From contig JXTC01000035.1 in assembly GCA_002914845.1 (NCBI GenBank), positions 844,553 through 908,552 of the forward strand: a stretch of 64,000 bases of DNA, written 5' to 3'. How positions within the stretch are numbered: position 1 is the first letter of the stretch; each line of letters opens with the position of its first letter. The position numbers and the translations under genes were made by a program. The notes under the pieces were generated by a model that saw only the letters and a list, made by a program, of their open reading frames with translations, did no database searches and had not been told where the DNA came from. Origin of the DNA: Trema orientale (Eukaryota; Streptophyta; Magnoliopsida; Rosales; Cannabaceae). Of this stretch, positions 49,018-60,084 are shown one piece after another.

Positions 49018-49665
49018 AGTTCACAAGGTATAGACCAAATATGTTTTGTTGGAAAAAAATAATAATAAAAAGTTAGACCAATGCTTGGAGACTCGAGAGA
49101 CTCCAGTATCCAAACAAAAACTAAACTCTTTTACATCCTAATATTGTATGACTAGACTAGTTAACTACAAGTGACCCTCGTAGTCATTATATAATGTGAA
49201 AAGTGTTAAAAAAAATGATACAAGTATGCCTAACGTAAATTTCAGGTTCACAAGCAGTTATAGACCAAATATGTTTTGTTGGAAAAAAAATAATAATAAT
49301 AATAAAAAGTTAGACCAATACTTGGAGACTCGAGAGACTCCATCCAAATAAAGACTAAACCCTTCTACATCCTAATATCGTATGACTATACTAGTTGACT
49401 ACAAGGGACCCTCGTAGTCATTATATTATGTGAAAAGTCCACAAAAATGATACAAGTATAACTTAAGTAAATTTCAAGTTCACAAGTTATAGACCAAACA
49501 TGTCTCGTTGGAAAAAAAATAATAATAAAATGTTAGACCAATACTTGGAGACTCGACAGACTCCGTCGAAACAAAAACTAAACCCTTCTACATCCTACTA
49601 TCGTATGACTAGACTAGTTGACTAAAAATGGCACTCGTAGTCATTATATGATGTGAATTGGGTCT
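49018..49665. repeat. Three tandem copies of a ~230-bp unit
   Basis: Units start near 49018, 49246 and 49477 with GTTCACAAG. Each contains TATAGACCAAA.ATGT, an AAAAATAATAATAA tract, GTTAGACCAAT.CTTGGAGAC, CTACATCCTA and CTCGTAGTCATTATAT. Copies are about 85-90% alike. No coding frame. Confidence 0.85.
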
Positions 49666-50278
49666 GCACTTATAACAAACTTGTTCCTTTCGACATATAT
49701 TTTATAATTTAATTTTTCAACCAAAAAAACGTTTATATTCTATCTCGGAAAGATGACCTACAGTACACCTATGTGTATATCTTTTTAATATATATATAGT
49801 TTGCAATAATAAAATGATTATGTATGGTCAAGTAAAACTGACTCTCATACTAAAATGAATTAGATGTAAATTGATATTCTGAATTTGATTTTTTTTTATA
49901 AAAATGGTATATCTGGATTCGATAGTGTTATTATTTATGCTAAAATAAATACTCCTTCTCTACTTGCTAGGAAATAATAGTGCCAATATTGTTCATAAAC
50001 AAAGGCAAGTCTCTTATGACTTTTCCAGTGCTATAAAGGGTTCTAATTAAACAAACAAATGGAATTGGTCCATTGACTATTTACATCACAATCAGGGTAG
50101 TTTCCCTGAAGCAGAGCCAATATTTAACCAAACTAGTTCAACGATTGATTGGTCATTCCAACCCAAGCTAGCTTTTAAACAAATGGAATTCAACAGTTGA
50201 ATGTCTTAGCTAAAAAAAAATTCTCTTGCAAGAAAAAGCAATTAAAATTTTCATTGCTAACTCAGCTTTCAAGATGTT
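49666..50278 (+). promoter_or_regulatory. Upstream region of the second RLP copy
   Basis: No gene. CTATAAAGGG at 50031-50040 is the best TATA-box candidate, about 250-300 bp before the ATG choices. Confidence 0.4.
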
Positions 50279-53264
50279 ATGTCATCTCTTCCTGGCATAG
50301 TCAGAATCATAAGCACATCCATGTTGTTCAACACAATGAGTCGTCATAAGTCCATTCAATTTGGCCCGGTTGGCGTTCTATGCATGATCTTGATGACCAC
50401 TAATATCTGCTTAGGTAGTGGGAGTTCCAAGATTTTGGGCATAGAGAAGGAAAACAAAGCTCTTCTAAAGTTCAAAGCAGGCCTAGTCGATGAATCCAAC
50501 ACTCTTGCCTCGTGGGAGAGAGAAAAGGACTGCTGCAAATGGAGTGGAATAACATGCAACAATCACACAGGTCATGTCACCAAGCTAGATCTTTATTATA
50601 ATAAGCCAGCCTCCTATGGCTCTAAGGAGCCTTTGAATGGTGAGATCAATCCTTCACTCCTCCAGCTAAAACACCTGAATTACTTGGACCTCAGCAACAA
50701 TGAGTTTGGAGGACAGAGAATTCCAAACTTCATTGGTTCCTTGAGTGAATTGAGAACACTCAAACTTGCAGAAGCAAGTTTTCGTGGACACGTTCCACAA
50801 GAACTTGGAAACCTCTCGCTTCTACAGACCCTTGATCTTAGTCATAATTATGCTCTTAATGTGGATAATCTCCAATGGCTTTCTCTTCTTGTTTCATTGA
50901 AATGTCTTAACTTGTCTGGTCTTTATCTTAATAAGGTTGAAAATTGGCTACATTCTGTAACCAAACTCCCTTCTTTGTTAGAGCTTAGATTAAGAAATTG
51001 TGGACTTTCTTACGTCGATCCCAGATCAATTTCCAATATAAATTCTTCTAGATCTCTTCAAGTCCTTGAACTCTTTGGTAATGATTTTAATTCTTCTGTG
51101 TTTTCTTGGCTTTTCAATATCAGCAGCAGCCTAGTCTATCTTGAATTAAGTAATAACCAGTTACAAGGTCCTATTCCAGATGCTTTCATAAATGGCCTCC
51201 CATTCCCTTGTGTATCTTGATCTCGTTTCAAATGAGCTTGAAGGTGGTATACCAAAATCCTTCAAAAATCTGTGCAGCTTAAAATATTTGTATCTATCAA
51301 ATAACAACTTATCGGACCAACTTTATGATTCTATGGAAAAGTTTTCTTGTGCTGCTGATAACCATGTCCAAGGGCCATTACCCAATCTAACAAAATTTTC
51401 ATCCTTGGAAGGAATGTTTCTACAACATAACAACTTGAATGGGGCCCTCCCAGAAAGTCAACTTTCCAAGCTTAGATCACTGTCCTTAGCTTTTAACCAG
51501 TTTAGTGGCCAATTGCCAGATTTAGCAAGACAAGTATCATTGGAAGAGCTAGATCTTTCCAAAAACCAACAGAATGGTACTCTGCCTGAGAGTCTCGGTC
51601 AACTTTCTAGACTCAAACTAATGGACTTTTCTTCAAATATCTTTTCTGGTGTCATAACTGAAGGTCACTTTCTGAATCTCTCTCATTTGCGGTCCTTGAA
51701 AATGTCTCATAACTTTCTCTCGTTCGATGTGCGTTCTGATTGGATTCCACCATTCCAATTAACTGAATTAGATATGGTTACATGCAAGCTGGGCCCTGAT
51801 TTTCCTGAATGGCTTCAAACACAGAGGAAACTTGAATCCCTTGATGTTTCCAAAGCTGACATATCTGACTCAATACCTGATTGGTTTTGGGAATTATCTC
51901 CCTCCTTAGCATACATGAATCTCTCTTTCAACCAAATTCATGGGAAGCTGCCGAATCTATCATTGAAGAAATACACCTATCCCATGATTGATCTGAGTTC
52001 CAACCACTTGTATGGCCCACTCCCTCCATTTCCTCCAAACTCAACTACTTTGATCTTCTCCAAGAATATGTTCTCAGGACCCATGTCTTCCTTGTGTGCA
52101 ACACGCCTCGCACCATTGAATCAGCTTGACCTTTCTGACAACAGACTATCAGGGGAGCTTCCAACTTGTTGGACGCAATTCAAGGAGCTGTTCGTTTTGA
52201 ACCTGGCCAACAATAACTTTTCTGGGAAGATACCAATATCGTTAGGCTGTTTACCCCAAATCGCCATACTGCACTTACGTAACAACACATTCTCTGGAGA
52301 ACTACCTTCTTTCGAGAACCGCAAAGAATTGGTGCTTCTTGACCTTGGTGAGAATCAAATATCTGGAAAAGTACCCGAATGGTTGGAACAAAGTCTGCCA
52401 TCTTTGACAGTTTTGAGGTTACGATCCAATAAGTTCCACGGAACCATACCATCAAGTTTGTGCAGTCTCCCAGCTCTTCAAATATTGGACCTCTCACTGA
52501 ACAATTTGTCTGGAACTATACCACATTGCCTCAGTAACATGACTGCTATGTCATCTGAAGGCAGAGCTCGAGGATTTATCGATTTTGCAAGTGTGATGTG
52601 GAAAGGGATAGAGCTGGAGTTTGGAAGATATCTTGAACTCATGAGGAGCATTGATATTTCAAGCAACTACTTGAGTGGAGAAATTCCCGAGAGTATAACA
52701 AGTCTGCTTGAACTGAATTCCTTAAACTTATCAAGGAACACTCTGCGGGGCAGTATTCCTGGCAACTTTGGTCAGTTAAGCATGTTGGAATCTCTTGATT
52801 TGTCAAGAAACCACCTTACTGGTTCAATTCCAACAAGTTTTTCTAGTTTGACTTTTCTTGGTCACCTCGACTTGTCGTACAACAACTTGACAGGAAGAAT
52901 CCCATTGAGCACCCAACTTCGCGGCTTTGATGCTTCTGCATATATCGGAAATCCCCAACTCTGTGGACCACCACTCACAAAAGATTGCCCAGGCGACGAA
53001 ACAGTGCAAGATCCTGGTGTCCCAGATGAGAGCGCAAATAAAGAGACCAAAAAAGATGAAGACAAGGTCATTACCTTAGGATTCTATGTTAGTATGGGGA
53101 TTGGATTTGTCATGGGATTTTGGGGAGTTTGTGGCACTTTGTTGCTCAACAGTCGTTGGAGATACGCCTACTTCCGTTGCTGGGATAACATGAATGATTG
53201 GATCTATGTGACAACAAGAGTGTTCAAGGCAAGATTGCATAGAGAATTTGCAATGGCAAATTAA
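50279..53264 (+). pseudogene. LRR receptor-like protein, one frameshift
   Basis: A full-length RLP broken once. The frame from 50279 runs through the signal peptide, N-cap (DCCKWSGITC) and ten or so LRRs up to GPIPDAFIN (about 51190). The LRR array then continues in another frame from 51192 (SLVYLDLVSNELEGGIPKSF) to the stop. Comparison with the RLPs at 40287 and 60085 places a net 1-base gain or 2-base loss at about 51188-51200. The rest is intact: island WKGIELEFGR, C-cap LCGPPLTKDC, acidic linker, TM helix (GIGFVMGFWGVCG) and a basic tail ending EFAMAN. The first N-cap cysteine is Gly (KILGIEKENKALL). After SCAADN about ten residues are missing in frame. The true start may be an internal ATG at 50321 or 50336. 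Dead gene or sequencing error cannot be decided here. Confidence 0.85.
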
Positions 53265-53271
53265 CTAAACG

Positions 53272-53428
53272 GTAAAGCTACACATGTTGTTGAGTTTTAA
53301 ATTTACGTGCAAGAAAGAAATTTAATAAAGATTGCTGCATATTAGATTTCACTTTGCTCCCAAATATCTTCTAACCAAGCTCATTGTTTTCTATGTCATG
53401 ATATGTATTAGGCCCTACGGGTTGCCAG
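53272..53428 (+). other. Probable 3'-UTR intron of the second RLP copy
   Basis: The donor CTAAACG|GTAAAGCTAC starts 8 bases past the stop codon. The acceptor CGGGTTGCCAG|CACGTG lies in a block resembling the acceptor region after the RLP at 60085 (both preceded by CATGATA...TTAGG). Confidence 0.5.
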
Positions 53429-53869
53429 CACGTGAAGACAAGATTATCTGCTCCGGATTCTCAAGTTAGTTATATTGCGGAAGTAACGTAACATATCCTA
53501 AATGGGTTTCTTCTATTTTTGTCACAATTTGGTTTTTTGTTCTGTAAAACGAACCATATTATTTCATTTGCGGCTGTATGTGATATACCCTTTGATCTTC
53601 TCTCTGAACAAATATAAAATCTGTGTCATTGTCAGCTCAGCGAAACGCACTTAAACTTGATTATAGCAGCGTTTAGAATTGTTTTAAAGGTATAAATGAC
53701 GTAAATAAAGATTAAGATGCTTACTCAAAATAAATAAATAAAGATTAAGATGCGGCATTCAAAACAAGTAATAATATAGAGAAATTACATTGAGGGCAAT
53801 AAGAAAATAGAGTTCTAGACTCGTACCAAATTCTTCAATCGAAGACTTTGGAATAATGATGGCACATGG
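53429..53869. other. 3' flank of the second RLP copy
   Basis: No gene; contains the presumed distal 3' UTR, then AT-rich sequence. Confidence 0.4.
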
Positions 53870-54450
53870 CATCCGGATAGTGAGAAACGCATCTGGAATG
53901 TGGTGCTTGGAATCTTGCCCCTTTTTTGTTGGTGTCGTTGTGTGAGGGTTATTGTTGTTTTATTGGATGCTATGGGCTGTCGTTGTTATCTTGACCTCAT
54001 TTTCTATTGATGCTGGTTTTTTTGTTCATGTCGTTTTTAGGATGTTCACATTTTTTATTCACGTCATTTTTTTTAAAAAAATAATATTGGCGTTTTTACT
54101 GTTGCTGTTTTGTGATTGATGTCGTTTTTCTAGGTATTGTCGTTTCTACACATCGATATTCTTTGCTCACGTCGTTTTCTGTTTTTTTTTTTCCTCATGT
54201 TTTGTTGTTATATATTTGTGTTGACGCCATTCTTTAATATTATTGTTGTGTTTAAGCTCATAAGACGTCATTGTCAAATTATTTTCTTTTGTTTAGATCA
54301 TTGTCGTTTATTAATGTTAGCGTCGTTTGAATATTGATGTCGTTTATTTATGTTAGTGTCGTTTGAATGCTGATGTCGTTTTTTGGTTTCTCTCTTTTTG
54401 TTGACGCAAAGGACAATTCGTTTTTCCTGTGTCGTTTTGGCGGGAAATAA
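53870..54450. repeat. GTCGTT-motif-rich block
   Basis: TGTCGTT/CGTCGTT and close variants (ACGTCATT, GACGCC) occur more than a dozen times in T-rich DNA, nearly all in one orientation, for example around 53932, 54120, 54172, 54302, 54328, 54342, 54357, 54373 and 54431. The block ends with TTTTGGCGGGAAATAAG. The motif is the complement of the AACGACA motif in the block at 38140-38462. A transposon subterminal region is plausible, but no terminus is identified. Confidence 0.55.
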
Positions 54451-55303
54451 GAAAGACACGTCTTATACAGTATAGACTCTAGAAAATGAAAAAGGTGGAC
54501 TTTTGGCATAGCAAATTGAAATTGTACCACAAGGCACAAACTAGTCTGTTTTAACTTTTTATATATTTCCAAAAATTAACATGTTTCAGGTTATTGCAAA
54601 TGGTAGCTTACCTATAATTTTCCAACAGAGAAATATATGTAATTCCAAGAATAAAAACCTACATTTTCAACGTTAATTCCAGAGTCATCATTTAACAACA
54701 GAATATTTAAATTTCTTTGAAGCAGACCTTTTTCTGAGCTTACTCTTGAAGTCATATGATGTGGATTTGGTCTGAAACGCTCAATCTACGAATCTTTCAA
54801 CACTCGACAACAGAGTCGTTATCAAATATATGTATAATACATGTTTAGTTTATAAAGGAATAGGAAAGCTGACTTTTTGGTCTTTCGCTACGCCATATAA
54901 CATAAGTCAAGGATTTTGTTCTGTTTCAATGTGTTTTCTTTTATTGCTCTAGTTTCTCCGTGGAAAGTACCTAGCTAGCTACTATTTCATCTCGTTATAT
55001 TCTAAGTATATGGTATACAATGTTAAGCAATAAACTTATAGTTAAGACAAGACATAATTCAAAACTTTCTGGTATAGAGTCTATGGTCAAATGAATCAGT
55101 ATTCTATGTCGCACTTAATAAGCTGTAACCAGACTCTAAGACGACTTCTTGATCGGCAAGAATGAAAATAAATAAAAACTAAAAATAAGATAATGGAATT
55201 GATATGATGGCCTTAGCTCTTTTTAAGAGCTATTCGCAGCATAAATATGAAAAGGGGAAACACAGCTCTAGAAGTTGCACTTCTGGCACCGAGTTAACCC
55301 ATC
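54451..55303. promoter_or_regulatory. Upstream region of the third RLP copy
   Basis: No gene. Shares segments with 44370-45260 (duplicated promoter). CATAAATA at about 55240 is a TATA-box candidate 60 bp before the ATG. Confidence 0.45.
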
Positions 55304-58300
55304 ATGGTTGTATCCCATAAACCTATGACAATCCTTTTCCTTGTGATACTTCTCTCAGGAGAAACTGCCACTGTTTGCTTTGGCAACAAAGTCTCCAACG
55401 TACTCTGCATTGAGAGTGAAAAACAAGCCCTTCTGACCTTCAAGCAAGATTTTGTAGATTCTTACAATAGATTGTCATCTTGGCTTGCCGGAAAGGATTG
55501 CTGCAGATGGGCCGGAATCATCTGCAACAACAAAACTGGCCATGTTGAAGAGCTCCGCCTCGATAATGGTTCATTAAAAGGCAAGTTGAATCCTTCTTTG
55601 CTTAATTTACAACATCTCACTCTTTTTCTTAGATCTAAGCGGCAACAACTTTAAAGGGAGTCTAATTCCCGGCTTCGTGGGTTCCTTCGGTAGTTTAGAA
55701 TATCTTGACATATCAGGAGCTGGATTTGGGGGAATGATCCCTCACCATCTTGGAAATCTCACGAGTTTGCGCTTTCTTAGCCTTGAAGCTTCTCCCCTGT
55801 ATGTTGAAGACCTTAGGTGGCTTTTTGGTCTTTCTTCGCTAGTGTATCTTTTTATGAGTAATGTGAACCTTAGTCAAGCATCTGATCACTGGGTGCAAGC
55901 AATAAACATGCTCCCTTCTTTGTTGGAATTGGACTTGTCGTTTTGTGAACTCAACCATATTGGTTCCTTACCTTTTGTTAATTTTACATCCCTTACTATC
56001 CTTAACCTCGATTCCAACCATTTTCATTCCCCAATACCAGACTGGGTTTTTAGTCTGAGTAATCTCCTCTCTCTTAACCTTCAACATAGTGAATTTTTGG
56101 GCCCATTTCCCAATGTCCCGTGGAGCTTTACTTCTCTCACAACCCTTGATGTTTCTAACAATAACCTCAGTTCCACCATTCCCAACTCCCTTTATGGCAT
56201 GACCAACCTGACGTACATTTACCTTGGTTCAAATAACTTGCGAGGTGGTATCTCAAGCGCTATTCAGAATCTGACCTCTCTAGTTAGTCTTGGTTTGTCA
56301 GACAACATGCTAGAAGGTAAAATACCATTTATGGGAAACATTTGCAGCGTAGAGGCACTGGTTTTGGGTTCTAACAAATTTGTTGGGACAGTCTCAGAGA
56401 CATTTGAAATCTTATCGGGTTGCCTAGCGAATAACCTGAAGTCCCTGAATTTAGATGATAATTTCTTTACTGGTCAAATCATGGATCAAATTGGAGAATT
56501 CAAAAATCTAGTTGATCTTTCCCTCAGGGGTAATATGATCTCTGGTTCCATTCCAATGTCACTTGGGACACAGTTATCAGTACTAGAATTTTTAGATGTC
56601 TCTGATAATAGATTGAACGGTTCCCTTCCGAAAAGCCTTGGTTCTCTCTCAAATTTACAACAGCTTTTTACTTCCGGAAATCTTTTGGAAGGCACTGTGT
56701 CAGAAGCACACTTTGCCAACCTCACAAATTTGATTGTGTTCCATGGTTCTGGGAATTCTTTAGCTCTGAGAGTACGTCCAGATTGGATTCCTCCCTTTAA
56801 TCTTTTCGACATAAGATTAAGATCCTGGAATTTGGGTCCTCAATTTCCAGCACTATGGCTCAAATCACAAAAACAAATTCAGGTTGTGGACCTGTCAAAC
56901 ACGGGAATTTCAGATTCTATTCCCAGTTGGTTTTCGAACTTCCCTGATTATTTTTCGACCATGAACTTATCTCACAACCAAATCTATGGGAAAATTCCCG
57001 ACATTCTTAATGTACCCGATCGCGCAAGCATATACTTGAGTTCCAACAAGTTGACAGGTCCATTACCACGTATCTCTTCTGCTTTATCAGTGCTAGACCT
57101 ATCCAACAATCCCATTTCCGGAGAGCTTTCTCGCTTGTTATGCAATCCAACGGGTGTGGAAAACAGCTTGGCTATTCTTGGTCTCGGGAAAACTCTGTTA
57201 TCAGGAAGGATTCCTGATTGCTGGATGCACTGGAAATCATTGGCGGTGATAGATCTGGGGAGTAATGGTTTGAGTGGGGAGATACCAAGTTCCTTTGGAT
57301 CTTTACGGAGTTTAGAGTCGCTGCACCTACGCAACAACAATCTTTCTGGTGAAATACCTCTTTCCCTCGTGAACTGCACAAAACTAAGTGTCATCGACTT
57401 CGGTCTGAATAAGATCATAGGACGCATACCAAATTGGATTGGAATTGGTCTCCAGAAACTAGTTTTCTTTGGTGCTCGTTCAAACAAGTTGAAAGGCCAG
57501 ATTCCACGTGAGCTCTGTGACGTTACTGCCCTTCAAATCTTGGATGTTGCTGACAACAACTTGTCCGGAACAATACCTGATTGTTTCGGCGACTTCAAAG
57601 CCATGGCCACTAAACCACAACAAGAAGAACCCATCATGGTCAGTCTCTTCTCTTTTGCACTGTACTTGGAGAATGCGTTTGTGGTGACAAAAGGAAGGGA
57701 AGACCAGTACAGCACCATCCTCAGATTACTAACCAGCCTAGACCTCTCCCAAAACAACTTATCAGGAGAGATACCGAAGCAGCTTACGAGTCTCCAAGGG
57801 TTGGTTTCGCTAAACCTGTCCGGTAATCGTTTGAGAGGAAGCATTCCCGATAAGATCGGCGACTTGAGTTGGATTCTATCTCTTGATATCTCGAGGAACC
57901 AACTGTCTGGTGAACTCCCCTCAAGCTTGTCCGAACTGAGCTTCCTAAGTCACTTGAACGTGTCGTACAACAACTTCTCGGGAGAAATCCCATTGAGCAC
58001 CCAACTGCAGAGTATGGAGGCTTCTAGCTTCATTGGGAACCAACTATGTGGACCTCCACTCCCCAAAAGATGCAGAGATGAAGATCATAACACAACAGGT
58101 GGAGATGCAGATGGTGAAGAAGAAGCCGAAGAAGAAGACGAGTACTGGTTCCGATTGGGGGTAGCTGTTGGATTCGGAGTGGGATTTTTGGGCATCATTG
58201 GACCATTGGTGTTTTGCAGATTTTGGAGACGTGCTTACTTCTGGTTTATTCAGGAGTATATTTGGTATAAGATTTTGGATTGCTTTATCAAACTTAAATA

Positions 58301-58319
58301 CATGCTGATCAAACCTTAG
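55304..58319 (+). pseudogene. LRR receptor-like protein, one frameshift near the N-cap
   Basis: The frame from ATG 55304 encodes a signal peptide and N-cap (CIESEKQALLTFK, DCCRWAGIICNN) and runs to LNPSLLNLQHLT. It then breaks in a T-rich spot (55618-55631). The next LRR (DLSGNNFKGSLIPGFVG) is read in another frame, which stays open for about 880 codons to 58319. Comparison with the consensus HLxYLDLSxNxF shows ten bases where six are expected, so a net gain of one base (mod 3). Downstream are about 27 LRRs, the island around FVVTKGREDQYS, C-cap LCGPPLPKRC, a long Glu/Asp-rich linker, TM (GVAVGFGVGFLGIIGPLVF) and a tail ending YMLIKP. It is the most diverged RLP here. No 3'-UTR intron signature. 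The T run makes a sequencing error possible. Confidence 0.85.
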
Positions 58320-60084
58320 TTCACTCCTTTGTATGTAATTGTCAATGTAACAATAATATTGAACTGCTTGTAGTTTTTGTGGAATGAAGCTCGTTATCTT
58401 ATGTTAAAATTTTTCAGCCGCTGCAACGGTCTAATTTAAGCCATGATAGATGGTGATAACATCGCCCACAATGGTCATCCTATACGTATATATAATAAAA
58501 CAAAAACAGAAAAACATAAGTTCATTATGAATACTCTTGCCGTTGGAGTTTCATTATTCAAATGGGATACTCTTGGTTTCAGTGTTTCACTTCCCCTCTT
58601 ATTTATCATATTATTTGTTTGGCGTATTACATATTGGCACATTGTTGGTTGCTGTTTCCTTTGCTCTCTAAATGGCATAAAAACACTCGAATTATAATCT
58701 AACACCATTGAACATTTTAAAATTTGAATTTTCGCACCCCTTTATCATTTCTAAAATAGATTTTTTGTGTACTCTTATCAATGTAATTCATTTTGGCACC
58801 AAGACATTTAATTAAGTTTACAAATATACCCTTATTAATAAAAAAATAATTTTAAGAACAATTTAGTCAATCAAATATCTTGATTTTATCGATTTTTTCC
58901 GATATCAAAGAGAGTTTATATATATTTCTTTTTCTTTTTTTTATTAAATAATAAGAGTTTGTATATCTCCTTAGATACAAAAAAAAAAAAAAAAGAAAGA
59001 AAATTATATATAAAAACTACGATGGCAAATTATTTTTGATCGAATAATAGAAAAAACAAAACAAAAACTCTAGCAAAGAAATAACAAGTGTGGTAATTCA
59101 GGAAAACAAAGAAAAAAAAATTAAGACAAGTGTGATAATTTTTCCTTGTTGTCTTTACCGCCAAATGAGAAACGCCAAACAAGAACATTCAAGCCAATTT
59201 ATCAAAAGGCGAGAAAACAAAACATTTACTTTTAAGGCAAAGGTTGGACGCATAAATATGGATTAGAATGACACATTTATCATGTGAACATAAAGTTAGT
59301 TTGAGCTCGTTAATTACTCGGTTTCCTGAACTAATGGATTGAATTTCTCTTTACATAAAAGTTTACTACAAGTGGGTTGTTTGGTGATCATAATCATGTG
59401 TGATTTATTTACATAAGAAATTATGTAAAGGTGTCAACTTTTCAATGTAAAGCTATATCACTTGATGAAAAGATAGGCTTTTTATATAATAAATTGCTAA
59501 CACTTCGAAAAGATGAGAACGAGATTCACACGTTCGTGTTTTTATATTCGATTGCAACAATGAAGATAGAGATTTTTCCATAAAGCACTTGGATTCAGGT
59601 GAAGAAAATGGAGAGTGGAGACGAAAGATATGTACTTTTTCTTCCACTTTTCTTGTCTAATAAAACAAAGGTTTAGTATCAGTTTTTATATCTTAAGCAT
59701 CAAGAAAAATGATCATTATAAAAGTTGTACACTTTTACTTCCGGACGTTAGGGTAAGAAAACATTACTACATTGTTTGAGTCGGTACTAGATAGGGATCC
59801 TACACTTATTTCCCAAGTTGATGTCTAAAGTTCAAATCTCCACCATTTATCATAAAAAAATAAGGCCATTAAGTGTGAACAGATATGCGTTCAATGAATC
59901 AAAGTGAAACAATGAAAGACGGAAAGCCAATATTTAAAAAGAAAAAAAAAAAAAAAAGTATCAACTATTATGTCTCACTAATCAATGGTATAAAGCTTTC
60001 TCCTCTTTCGAAGTTCAGCAAGTGTGCATTATCAGGAGAAAAAATAAAATTCAGAGAGTGGCTTTCACAAGCTTTGCATCCAAT
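58320..60084. other. Intergenic and promoter of the fourth RLP gene
   Basis: AT-rich with A-rich tracts (about 58979-58994 and 59940-59957). No gene supported. TATAAAG at 59989-59995 is a good TATA candidate, 96 bp before the ATG at 60085. Confidence 0.45.

Noticed and set aside
55600..55680. An intron that would repair the third RLP frame
   Set aside because: No GT...AG pair in the short disrupted stretch restores frame while keeping the flanking LRR consensus.
60022..60084. An N-terminal extension of the fourth RLP
   Set aside because: It begins with GTG, is basic and lies within 35 bp of the TATA box; the ATG at 60085 directly precedes the signal peptide.
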